From the NCBI RefSeq assembly GCF_009909195.1, contig NZ_JAAAMU010000019.1:1-64000 (forward strand): a stretch of 64,000 nucleotides of DNA, read 5' to 3'. The notes under the pieces are model-generated. The model saw only the letters and a program-made list of their open reading frames with translations, was not told where the DNA came from and did no database searches. The stretch comes from Paenibacillus sacheonensis. GTDB taxonomy: Bacteria > Bacillota > Bacilli > Paenibacillales > Paenibacillaceae. Of the stretch, positions 16,973-24,713 are shown piece after piece; position 1 is the stretch's first letter; each line of letters begins with the position of its first letter. A program made the position numbers and the translations under genes.

Positions 16973-17084
16973 TGCGCAATGATTAGCGCTGGCAGTGGTT
17001 AAGTGCGTGCAGTGATCAGCACGTCCAGTGATTAGCGCGTGCAGTGATTAGCACGTGCAGTGATTAGCGTGTGCAGTGATTAGC
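16973..17084 (+). repeat. Tandem array, 16-bp period
   Basis: Seven units of GTGCAGTGATTAGCRC (the first ones more degenerate, such as GGCAGTGGTTAAGTGC) begin 14 nt after the binding-protein stop codon and end just before its terminator. They are probably transcribed in the 3' untranslated region. Confidence 0.85.
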
Positions 17085-17094
17085 TCAAACGGCA

Positions 17095-17131
17095 AAAATC
17101 CCTCCCGGATTCCTGTACCGGGAGGGATTTA
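17095..17131 (+). terminator. Terminator of the rightward sugar importer
   Basis: The stem AAATCCCTCCCGG / CCGGGAGGGATTT, loop ATTCCTGTA, follows the binding-protein gene. A near-identical hairpin serves the convergent gene at 17558-17592. Confidence 0.85.
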
Positions 17132-17231
17132 ATGCTGCCCCAAAATCGACATTCGGGAATCCATTTGACGCTGATGGCAGATGCAATCAATTACAGTCCT
17201 GCTCGCGGGAATAAACCCAGACACCTCGCAG

Positions 17232-17419
17232 GCTAACGATTGTACGGAGCGCTATTCAGCTCAAAATGCGCATTATGTATTTCTAACGGTTGCCAGAAGG
17301 CTTATTGCGGGATTTTGCCGTCTAAATCAGCTTCCATACGCCAAATAGCGTCTATCACAATCGTTACCATTTTTCCATCCATATTTTTGGTGAAATAGCA
17401 ACGCTGACAATCGTTAGGC
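17232..17419 (+). repeat. Structured repeat family 2, copy A
   Basis: This 188-bp element has four related boxes: CTAACGATTGT (17233), CTAACGGTTGCCAG (17283), ACAATCGTTA (17356) and GACAATCGTTAGG (17406), the last two inverted relative to the first two. It aligns along its whole length with 43665-43850, sharing for example AGCTCAAAATGC, AAATCAGCTTC and GAAATAGCAACGCTG. It has no coding potential and lies between convergent genes. Confidence 0.9.
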
Positions 17420-17557
17420 GTTGGAATGCCTACTCGTTGAACGATCGGCGGCTTTCAGTGTCAGCCGAATTTCTTTCATCCAGCATCGATCCCTTCAAAC
17501 GGGTTGATTCGCTGTCCGAGCAACTTGATGATTTGAATTGGGTGCCTCTACAATCTG

Positions 17558-17592
17558 AAAGCCCTCCCGGATTCTTATTCCGGGAGGGCTTT
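17558..17592 (-). terminator. Terminator of the leftward sugar importer
   Basis: The stem AAAGCCCTCCCGG / CCGGGAGGGCTTT lies 95 nt past the stop codon at 17688. It is the sister of the hairpin at 17095-17131, with a T-A pair replaced by C-G in the stem. Confidence 0.75.
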
Positions 17593-17687
17593 GCTGCTGT
17601 GTCTGTCTTCTTGACGGTTCCACCTTTGCTTGGCGATTGTGCCTGTTTGTTCTGCGGTCCGTCTTGCTTGGCGGCGATGCGATCCGC

Positions 17688-18038
17688 TTACAGCGGTATC
17701 CGGTACGAGGAACGCTCCTCGACGATATGTTCGCCTTGATTATAGACCCACTTGAAAGCGAACGACTCGCCTGCGTAACCGGTACGGCTGCGCAGATCGG
17801 GGAGGATGACGGCCTCGAAGTTATCGAGCAGCTTCTGCTGAATATCGTTCAGCCGCTCTTCGTTGGCCTCGCGCTGGCGCAGCGCTTCCTCCTTCGACGG
17901 CGCCGTCTGCAGGAAGTAAGCGAGCGCGACTTGATCCGGCGTCAGATCGGCCGGCAGCGGATGACCCGAGCCCGCGAAAATCTCCTTCACCGTGTTCAGC
18001 CAGTCCTCGTAGAGATGAATCGTAATGTCGTTGTGCAT
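17688..18038 (-). CDS. Hypothetical protein, last gene of sugar-transport cluster
   Basis: I do not recognise this 116-residue protein. It is predicted mainly helical (LYEDWLNTVKEIFAGSGHPL, DLTPDQVALAYFLQTAPSKE, REANEERLNDIQQKLLDNFE), followed by a short C-terminal beta part (SFAFKWVYNQGEHIVEERSS). No signal peptide or membrane helix is present, so it is probably cytoplasmic. The ATG at 18038 lies 11 nt after AAAGGAG; an in-frame TTG three codons earlier is too close to it. It follows the permease gene by 100 bp in the same direction and may be co-transcribed. Confidence 0.7.
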   Translation of the reverse strand: MHNDITIHLYEDWLNTVKEIFAGSGHPLPADLTPDQVALAYFLQTAPSKEEALRQREANEERLNDIQQKLLDNFEAVILPDLRSRTGYAGESFAFKWVYNQGEHIVEERSSYRIPL

Positions 18039-18138
18039 GTGCGGCAAAGCTCCTTTATGTTCTCGCTACCGTCCATTGTAGGGGGAAGCGCCGCTTGCCG
18101 CAAGTGCACCGACTGCCCGGGGCAACTGTCGAGCCCGA

Positions 18139-18984
18139 TTATTTGACCGCGCCCGCCGTGATGCCGCTGGCGATTTTGCGTTGGAAAATAATATAGACGA
18201 GCAGCACGGGCACGATCGTGAAGAAGAGCGCCGCGAACAGCGGTCCCCACTCCGTGCGGTACTGCATCTCCGCCTGCATGACGCCGATCTCGACGGGCAG
18301 CGTGTACTGGGTCGGATCGTTGACGAGAATCGTGCCGACGATGTATTCGTTCCAGATGTTGAGCACGTTGACGATCGCCACCGTGATCAGACCTGGCTGC
18401 GAGAGCGGCAGCATGACGCGGAAGAAAGTACCGAAGTACGACGCGCCGTCCATGATCGATGCTTCCTCCAGCTCCTTCGGCAGCGATCTGAAGAAACCGA
18501 CGAGCACGAAGATGCCGAACGCCAGCACGCTGGACGTATACACGAGAATCAGGCCGATTTTGGTATTGATGAGATGGAACGAGTTCATCAGGAAGAACAG
18601 CGGGATGAGGGCCAGGATGAACGGTACCATCATCGACGCGATGTAGAGCAGGTAGAGCGCGCCGCTGCCCATGAATTTGTAACGCGCAAGCACGTACGCC
18701 GTCGTCGCCGCAAGCAGCAGGCCGAGCAAGGTCGAGCCCGTCGTAATGATGATCGAATTCATGAAATACGAGTCGAAATTGTATTTGTTCCATACGTACG
18801 AGAAGTTGGACCAGAGCAGCGGGAAATCCGGAAGCGACCACGGCGCATGGCGGAAGAACTGATCGTTGTTCTTGAGCGCGTCCAGCAGCGTCCACAGGAG
18901 CGGATACAGCACCGACAGGCCCCACAGGATAAGAATGGCGTAGAAGACGATTTTGACGATCGGATTGCGAATGCCGTTATTCAT
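18139..18984 (-). CDS. Sugar ABC transporter permease, MalG/AraQ type
   Basis: The 281-residue CUT1 permease has six membrane segments and the EAA loop ELEEASIMDGASYFGTFFRV. The C-terminal sequence FQRKIASGITAGAVK is typical of the MalG/UgpE/AraQ group. It partners the permease encoded 13 nt upstream. AAGGGGGA lies 7 nt before the ATG of MNNGIRNP; the longer frame would overlap the upstream gene and lacks a ribosome site. Confidence 0.93.
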   Translation of the reverse strand: MNNGIRNPIVKIVFYAILILWGLSVLYPLLWTLLDALKNNDQFFRHAPWSLPDFPLLWSNFSYVWNKYNFDSYFMNSIIITTGSTLLGLLLAATTAYVLARYKFMGSGALYLLYIASMMVPFILALIPLFFLMNSFHLINTKIGLILVYTSSVLAFGIFVLVGFFRSLPKELEEASIMDGASYFGTFFRVMLPLSQPGLITVAIVNVLNIWNEYIVGTILVNDPTQYTLPVEIGVMQAEMQYRTEWGPLFAALFFTIVPVLLVYIIFQRKIASGITAGAVK

Positions 18985-18997
18985 GCTGAAGTCCCCC

Positions 18998-19900
18998 TTA
19001 GCTGAGCTCGACGGTTTCATGACGAAGCAGCCGCTGGAGCACCACCGTCGTAATGAGCGAGAGCATCAGAATCAGTACGCCGATCGCGGCACCGAAGCCG
19101 AAATGATATTGGCGGAATGCCATTTGGTACAAATACGAACCCATGACCTGCGTGCTGTTGTCCGGTCCGCCCTCCGTCATGATCCACACGATCACGAACG
19201 AGCCGTTCAGCGTCGTCATCATGATATTGAGAATCGATACCTTCATCTGCTCCCAGATCAGCGGGACGGTGATGCTCCGGAATTGCCGCCACTGGGTCGC
19301 CCCTTCCAGCTCGGCCGCTTCGTAATACGAGGCGGGGATATTCTGGATGGCCGCGATCAGCAGGATCATGTAGAAACCGATGCCTGCCCAGATGGCGGGC
19401 GGGAGCAGCATCCAAATCGTGTGATTCGTGAAGCCGAGCCAGGTGATGGTCACCTTCTCGTCGGTGAACAGGGACAGGAACGCGTTCAGAAACCCGATCT
19501 GCGGGTTGTATATGAAGTTCCACAAGACGCCGATGACGACGACGGAAATGACATTCGGAATGAAGAAGATCGACCGGAAGAAGCCGGCCATCTTGAAGTT
19601 AAACCGGGTCAGGGCTACCGCGAAGAACGTGGCGATGACCATAATGCCGATGATCTTGCCTACGACGAGAAAATAATCGTTGCCGATTGCCCGCCAAACG
19701 ATGGGATCCTTGAACATTTCCTTGAAGTTGTCGAGACCGATGAACGATTTGGTCTGCGACATGCCGGACCAGTCGAACATCGAATAATAGAGGCCTTTCG
19801 CGACCGGGTAGATCGTGAAGATGCAGAAAAACGCGAACGTCGGGATGATGAATGAAGCGATGAAAAGATTTCTCTGCCACTTGGCGCTGCCTGCTTCCAT
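18998..19900 (-). CDS. Sugar ABC transporter permease, MalF/UgpA type
   Basis: The 300-residue CUT1 permease has six hydrophobic segments and the EAA loop SYYEAAELEGATQWRQFRSI. It forms the heterodimeric channel with the next gene. It lies 95 bp downstream of the binding-lipoprotein gene, giving the usual order binding protein, MalF-type, MalG-type. No ATP-binding subunit is encoded nearby. Confidence 0.93.
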   Translation of the reverse strand: MEAGSAKWQRNLFIASFIIPTFAFFCIFTIYPVAKGLYYSMFDWSGMSQTKSFIGLDNFKEMFKDPIVWRAIGNDYFLVVGKIIGIMVIATFFAVALTRFNFKMAGFFRSIFFIPNVISVVVIGVLWNFIYNPQIGFLNAFLSLFTDEKVTITWLGFTNHTIWMLLPPAIWAGIGFYMILLIAAIQNIPASYYEAAELEGATQWRQFRSITVPLIWEQMKVSILNIMMTTLNGSFVIVWIMTEGGPDNSTQVMGSYLYQMAFRQYHFGFGAAIGVLILMLSLITTVVLQRLLRHETVELS

Positions 19901-19995
19901 GACGCGACCGCCCTTCCGGTAAATTCGCGAAGGACGACCGGGCTGACCCGGCCATCCATCGCGCTTCTGTATCTAAGGCTGCAAGCGAGGCTTGC

Positions 19996-21414
19996 TTATT
20001 TGGCGACTTTCTTGACGACGTCGGTAACGCGTTTGACCCAGCCGGCCGGATCGATCTTGCCGATCGTGAGCGCGTCGGTCGCGTCCTGCATCGCTTTGTC
20101 GACATCGGCGTTGAACGTGATCGTCGGGATGACGATCGTGTTCGGATCCGTCAGGTACTTCGCCGCGTCCTTCACGAAGCTAGGCGCGTTGGATGCGGAG
20201 ATGTCGCCCTTGATGTTGGACGGCGCGCCGCTCAGCTCCGCCCATTGGGAAGCTTGCGCTTTGGAGAAGACGAATTGCAGGAACGCATGGGCGGCATCCT
20301 TGTTCTTCGCGTTCTTCGCGATCGCGACGGTTGCCGTCGACGTGTTCGCCACGATCTTCTGGCCCGCGTCCTGCGTGATCGAAGGAATGAAGCCGAAGTC
20401 GAAGCCTTGCGGGATATCCTTGGACATCTCGTTCGGCAGCCACAAGCCGTTCGGGATGAACGCGTCCTTGTTTTGCAGGAAGAGCATTTGCGAATCGGTA
20501 TGGTTGATTTGGATGGACGCTTTGTCGATGAAGCCCTTGTCGCGCAGCGTTACGATCTTGCCGAGCGCCGTCTTGACCGCTTCGCTCTCGAACGCTTCGA
20601 CTTTATTGGCCGCCATGTCCTGGAGCACGGTGTAGTCGCCGTTGTTGGCGGAGACGATGGCCGGGTACAGGAACGCGCCGTTGATGTAGTACGGGTATTT
20701 ACCGGTATGAATGAATGGCGTCGTGCCGGCTGCTTTGATTTTGTCGCTGACGTCGAGGAATTGTTGGAAGTCCTGCGGCTCTTGCCAGCCTTTTTCCTTG
20801 AAGAGCGCCTTATTCCAGAAAATGCCCCACGAGTTCAGAACGAGCGGGATGTTGTAGATCTTGCCGTCGAACTGCTGCGGCTGCTGCGCCAGCATGTCGA
20901 GAATTTTGTCGCCGTCCACGTTCTTCGCGTCCTTGATCCAGTCGGTCAGATCTTCGAGCTGGCCGTCTTCGACCATTTGGCGGTCGTTCAGCTCCGGTCC
21001 GTCGATGTAGACGAAGTCGGGCGGGTTGCCGCCGATCCAGCGCGGTTTGTTTTGTTCGTTGATTTTCGGGCCGCCCAGCGCCTTCACATGGAGGTCGGGG
21101 TTCGCCGCTTGGAAGTCCGCGATGACCTTCGTCCACCATTTGTCCCCGTAGCCGCCAACGAAATATTGCACTTCGAAGTCGCCGGTCAGCTTAGGCGTAT
21201 CCGTCGTGCCTGCGTTCGTTCCCGCGTTCGTGCCGGCGTTCGTGCTGCCCGCATTCGTGCCGCCGTCGTTCGTCGCGTTCGTGGAACCGTTGTTCGCCGC
21301 GTTCGTGGACGCATTATTCGAGGCGTTGTCGTTGCTCGAGCCGCAGCCCGCAAGCGACACCGAAGCGAGCAATACGGCCGCGCTCATCGCAGCGTACTTT
21401 TTCTTGTTCATCAT
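19996..21414 (-). CDS. Extracellular sugar-binding lipoprotein
   Basis: The 472-residue protein begins with a lipoprotein signal (MMNKKKYAAMSAAVLLASVS and lipobox SLAGC), then an Asn/Thr/Gly/Ala linker made of short repeats (TNAGTNAGTNAGT) and a family 1 solute-binding fold (DFEVQYFVGGYGDKWWTKVI). The length and order match CUT1 systems such as NgcE/MsmE types. It delivers an unidentified sugar to the two downstream permeases. AGGAGGG lies 8 nt before the ATG. Confidence 0.93.
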   Translation of the reverse strand: MMNKKKYAAMSAAVLLASVSLAGCGSSNDNASNNASTNAANNGSTNATNDGGTNAGSTNAGTNAGTNAGTTDTPKLTGDFEVQYFVGGYGDKWWTKVIADFQAANPDLHVKALGGPKINEQNKPRWIGGNPPDFVYIDGPELNDRQMVEDGQLEDLTDWIKDAKNVDGDKILDMLAQQPQQFDGKIYNIPLVLNSWGIFWNKALFKEKGWQEPQDFQQFLDVSDKIKAAGTTPFIHTGKYPYYINGAFLYPAIVSANNGDYTVLQDMAANKVEAFESEAVKTALGKIVTLRDKGFIDKASIQINHTDSQMLFLQNKDAFIPNGLWLPNEMSKDIPQGFDFGFIPSITQDAGQKIVANTSTATVAIAKNAKNKDAAHAFLQFVFSKAQASQWAELSGAPSNIKGDISASNAPSFVKDAAKYLTDPNTIVIPTITFNADVDKAMQDATDALTIGKIDPAGWVKRVTDVVKKVAK

Positions 21415-21626
21415 AAAGCGTACCCTCCTAGTATGTGTGTGTTGGCGCTAATCCCGCATGCAGCGGGTTGCCGGTGCAAGTGTGCCGCAGCGCTTGTATT
21501 CATCATAGTGGGCGCGGAGGTTTCGCTGAATCGAATATCTTCCACGAATTCTTTAGTATTTTCTTCTTGTAAAAGTCGAGGTTGTCCTGCGGTTCGATCG
21601 CCGGCGGCGGGCGGTGGTAGAGAACA

Positions 21627-21889
21627 GCGGGGAGCACGGTGCGGAGCATGGCGGGGGAGCACGGCGCGGAGCATGGCGCGGAGCATGGCGGAGAGCACGG
21701 CGCGGAGCACGGCGGGGAGCACGGCGGGGAGCACGGCTCGGGGCACGGCGGAGAGCACGGCGCGGAGCACGGCGCGGAGCACGGCGCGGAGCACGGCGCG
21801 GAGCACGGCGCGGAGCACGGCGGAGAGCACGGCACGGAGCACGGCGCGGAGCACGGCGCGGAGCACGGCGGGGAGCACGGCGGGGAGCT
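21627..21889 (+). repeat. GC-rich tandem array, 12-bp period
   Basis: About 22 units of GAGCACGGCGCG (variants with GGGGAGCACGGC and GAGCATGGCGCG) fill 263 bp upstream of the sugar-binding lipoprotein gene. The period is a multiple of three, so all frames are open and give long spurious ORFs of the type HGAE or ARRG. No ribosome site or codon bias supports a gene. Confidence 0.9.
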
Positions 21890-21893
21890 AGGG

Positions 21894-21922
21894 AGCCTGA
21901 GTTGGGACTCAGGCACCTTTTG
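21894..21922 (+). terminator. Hairpin with short T run
   Basis: On the plus strand GCCTGAG-TTGGGA-CTCAGGC is followed by ACCTTTT, at the end of the 12-bp array. No plus-strand gene precedes it, so its function is unclear. Confidence 0.45.
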
Positions 21923-21937
21923 ATGATACGGGCTCGT

Positions 21938-21963
21938 GAAATTGTGCTGCACAGCACAATTTC
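21938..21963. repeat. Perfect palindrome GAAATTGTGCTG / CAGCACAATTTC
   Basis: Two perfect 12-bp arms are separated by CA. The right arm matches the CACAATTTC part of every unit in the adjoining 51-bp array. Confidence 0.8.
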
Positions 21964-21969
21964 GGGCCT

Positions 21970-22270
21970 ACTGCCCCCAGACGCTCGAATTGCTGCTATT
22001 CTGCACAATTTCCGCACCCACTGCCCTCAGATCGCTTGAATTGCTGCTAATCTGCACAATTACCACCCCCACTGCCCTCAGATCGCTCGAATTGCTGCTA
22101 ATCTGCACAATTTCCGCCCCAACTGCCCTCAGATCGCTCGAATTGCTGCTATTCTGCACAATTTCCGCCCCAACTGCTCTCAGATCGCTCGAATTGCTGC
22201 TAATCAGCACAATTTCCGCCCCAACTGCTCTCAGATCGCTCGAATTGCTGCTAATCAGCACAATTTCCAC
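21970..22270 (+). repeat. Tandem array, 51-bp period
   Basis: Six units with the consensus CCCTCAGATCGCTCGAATTG, then CTGCTAATCTGCACAATTTC, then CGCCCCAACTG lie between two sugar-binding protein genes. Units differ at few positions and have no unique spacers. As 51 is 17 codons, both strands show repetitive ORFs, but none has a ribosome site. Confidence 0.92.
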
Positions 22271-22279
22271 CTCGGCGCA

Positions 22280-22311
22280 CAAAAAAAACCGACCCGCTGC
22301 CTGCGGACCGG
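22280..22311 (-). terminator. Terminator of the TCS/binding-protein operon
   Basis: On the minus strand CCGGTCCGC-AGGCA-GCGGGTCGG (two G-T pairs) is followed by eight T residues. It is 47 nt past the stop codon at 22358. Confidence 0.9.
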
Positions 22312-22357
22312 CCAAATGATCATATAAAGAATCTAGACTCATTGCTTATTCCGTTCG

Positions 22358-23650
22358 TCACTTCTTCTGGGCACGCTGCTGCTTGCTCCGCGTCTCCGCG
22401 AAATGCTGCAGCTCGTCGAGCGCCGCCTGCGGCGTCAATCGGTCGAACAGGACGGCATCGCCCAGCTTGCGCGCGTAGTCCATCACGGCCTGCCAGGCAG
22501 GCTCCTGCACGGGATAGAACTTCGCCCGCGTGAGGGCAAGCAGATTGGCTTTCATGCCGTCGTCCTCGGCCGCAAGCTCCGCGCCTACCTCGGCATTGGC
22601 CGGGAGGAAACCCTCGCGCTGGATCATCTCCATATAAGACGGATTGTCATACAAGAAATCCAAAAACTTCGACAGCGCCACCTTGTCCGTATGATCGGTC
22701 TTAAAGGAGACGAGCACGTCATGGACGCCGAACGAGATCGGCGCGGTACCGTCCTTGACCGGAATCTCGCCGACGCCCCATTTCAGATTCGGAAACTCCT
22801 TCGGGACGACGGAGGTGAAGTAGTTGCCCGATATCATCATGCCGAGCTTGCCGTCGCCGAGGATGCGCTGCTTCTCGTCCCGCGTCGTGATCGTCGGTTC
22901 GGGGTCGGTAAGACCCGCGTCGAAGAGCGTCTTCATATACGTCAAGCCTTCCACGTTCTCGGGCGAATTGATCGTCCACTTCCCGTTCTTGATCCAGCCG
23001 CCGCCCGCTCCGAAGAAGAAGTAGGACAAATACGCCTGCGTCTCGTTGTCCGTCAGATCGACGCCGAAGCCGTATTCGCCGCCGCTCTTCTTGATCTTGA
23101 CCGCATCGGCCTTCAGCTCCGACCAGGTGGCCGGCGTCTCCCGAATGCCTGCCCGGTCGAACAGATCCCGGTTATAATACAGATTGCGAATCGTGGCGAC
23201 GTACGGAATCGCATACTGATGACCCTCGATCTGGTCCATGCTCATCAAATTCGGGTACAGCTTGTTCCGCAGCTCGGGCGACAGGATATCGTTAAAGTCG
23301 TTCAGCAGCCCGTCCGCAGCAAAGTGGGCGTAGACGTTCGTGTTCAGCAGGTCCGGCGGTTGATTTTGGCTGATCATGGTCGTGTAGATACCGTCCAGAA
23401 TATCCCAATTCGCAACCTGCAGCTCGATATCGATGAGCGGATTCTTGAGCTCGAACTCCTTGACCAGCTTCTCGAGAATAGGCTTCGTCTCCGTGCTGTA
23501 TTCGGATGCCACGAAACGAATGAGCGACCGCTTCTCCGGAGGAGGCGGGGCTTGTCCGCCGTCTTCGCCGCTGCAGGAGGCGAGCAGCACGGGAAGCGCG
23601 AGCAGCGCCGCGGCAGCGAAGATAGGCAGTTTGGCGGAGGTTTGGAGCAT
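22358..23650 (-). CDS. Extracellular sugar-binding lipoprotein, TCS-linked
   Basis: The 430-residue family 1 solute-binding protein has a lipoprotein signal ending in LLASC and then GEDGGQAPPPPEKRSLIRFV. Typical segments are NQPPDLLNTNVYAHFAADGL and FGVGVDLTDNETQAY-like sugar-site regions (GEYGFGVDLTDNETQAYLSY). It is the last gene of the transcript that starts with the response regulator, kinase and anchored sugar-binding protein. It may serve the permeases encoded further left or act as a ligand-delivery protein. The start is uncertain: a GTG four codons earlier lies 2 nt after AAAGGA, and the ATG at 23650 lies 14 nt after it. Confidence 0.88.
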   Translation of the reverse strand: MLQTSAKLPIFAAAALLALPVLLASCSGEDGGQAPPPPEKRSLIRFVASEYSTETKPILEKLVKEFELKNPLIDIELQVANWDILDGIYTTMISQNQPPDLLNTNVYAHFAADGLLNDFNDILSPELRNKLYPNLMSMDQIEGHQYAIPYVATIRNLYYNRDLFDRAGIRETPATWSELKADAVKIKKSGGEYGFGVDLTDNETQAYLSYFFFGAGGGWIKNGKWTINSPENVEGLTYMKTLFDAGLTDPEPTITTRDEKQRILGDGKLGMMISGNYFTSVVPKEFPNLKWGVGEIPVKDGTAPISFGVHDVLVSFKTDHTDKVALSKFLDFLYDNPSYMEMIQREGFLPANAEVGAELAAEDDGMKANLLALTRAKFYPVQEPAWQAVMDYARKLGDAVLFDRLTPQAALDELQHFAETRSKQQRAQKK

Positions 23651-23698
23651 TGGCGTTGACACTTCCTTTCGGGCGAATCGGACAAGGGCAACCGCACG

Positions 23699-24685
23699 CT
23701 ATTGGATGACGGGAAACGGGAACATCAAACGCTGGATATCCGGGTCGTTCATATTATCCCGGGTCACGACGGTCGAGCCGATGAGCGTCCGCTTGTCCGT
23801 TCTGCGGCCATCGATCATTCCGATCGCCGTCTTGACGCCCAAATAACCGACGTTAAACGGTTTCTGCACGAGAAGGGCGCTCACGGCTCCCTCTTCGAGC
23901 AGCTGGATCTCGTAAATGGAGCTGTCGAAACCGATCAGCTTGTACCGGCTCGTGCCCTTCACTTCCTGAAGCGCCTTGGCAACGCCGAGCGTGGCGCTTT
24001 CGTTCAGCGTAATGAAGGCATTGAACTGCGGCTCCGAGCGCAGCAGCGTAACGGCGAATTCATACGCCAATTGCTCGGAATCCCCGTTGTAGTACGTGCC
24101 GGTTACGCGGCCGCCATGCTCTTTCATCGCCGCGCGGATACCGTCCAGCCGTTTGAGCGAGATCGAAGATTCCGGCGAATCGCTGAACACCGCAACGGCC
24201 GGACTGCCATGCACCGATCGGGCGGCGGCATCGCCGGCAAGCCGTCCTGCCAACTGATGATCGTTCGCGACATAGACAGGCGGGTCGGACAGGGTCACCG
24301 GCGTATCCATGACGACGAGCGATATGCCGGCTTTGCGCGCGTCTTCAAGCAGCTCGGGTATCCGCGGATCATCCGCCGGCGCGACCGCGAGCGCATCCGG
24401 CTTGCGCGCAATCGCGTCCTTCAGGGCTTGGACCTGCCCGTCCGTATCCGATTCCTGCAGCGGCCCCTGCAGATCGAGCTCGATGCCGAGCTCCTTCGCC
24501 GCGGTCTGCGCGCCCGATATCATCGTCTGCCAATAGTCGGAACGGACGTTCAGCGACCTCAGCACGACGGTCACCGTCTTGCCGCCGCGGTCAGGTCCGA
24601 GGAACAGCTTGGAGAAAAAGACCGCGTAAACGGCAGCCGTCACGAGTACGATAACGATCAGAATCGTAAGGCGTTGCTTGCGCAT
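23699..24685 (-). CDS. Membrane-anchored periplasmic sugar-binding protein (RbsB-like)
   Basis: The 328-residue protein has one N-terminal transmembrane helix (ILIVIVLVTAAVYAVFF) with no lipobox or clear cleavage site, followed by a Peripla_BP_4 (RbsB/XylF) fold: KTVTVVLRSLNVRSDYWQTM, PDALAVAPADDPRIPELLED, ISLVVMDTPV, KLIGFDSS. It is probably a tethered extracytoplasmic sugar receptor, not a transporter component. It lies 28 nt downstream of a YesM-type kinase, the same arrangement as XylFII with LytS in clostridia, where the anchored receptor signals through the kinase. The ligand is unknown. Confidence 0.88.
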   Translation of the reverse strand: MRKQRLTILIVIVLVTAAVYAVFFSKLFLGPDRGGKTVTVVLRSLNVRSDYWQTMISGAQTAAKELGIELDLQGPLQESDTDGQVQALKDAIARKPDALAVAPADDPRIPELLEDARKAGISLVVMDTPVTLSDPPVYVANDHQLAGRLAGDAAARSVHGSPAVAVFSDSPESSISLKRLDGIRAAMKEHGGRVTGTYYNGDSEQLAYEFAVTLLRSEPQFNAFITLNESATLGVAKALQEVKGTSRYKLIGFDSSIYEIQLLEEGAVSALLVQKPFNVGYLGVKTAIGMIDGRRTDKRTLIGSTVVTRDNMNDPDIQRLMFPFPVIQ

Positions 24686-24713
24686 GAGGCGTTCTTCCTT
24701 TGCTTGAAGTAGG

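Noticed and set aside
17437..18146. Plus-strand ORFs of 100 and 169 codons near 17.5-18.1 kb
   Set aside because: They run through a terminator hairpin and lie antisense to the small hypothetical gene; no ribosome sites.
20245..21891. 548-codon plus-strand ORF opposite the sugar-binding lipoprotein gene
   Set aside because: It is antisense to a well-supported gene and ends in the 12-bp array; high GC keeps the third frame open. It has no ribosome site and no family similarity.
21503..22039. Proline/cysteine- or arginine-rich ORFs over the 12-bp array
   Set aside because: A repeat period divisible by three keeps every frame open. No start site is supported on either strand.
21936..22342. Repetitive ORFs (17-residue units) over the 51-bp array; also considered as CRISPR
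   Set aside because: There are no ribosome sites, and both strands are equally open. Units are contiguous and nearly identical without variable spacers, so it is not CRISPR.
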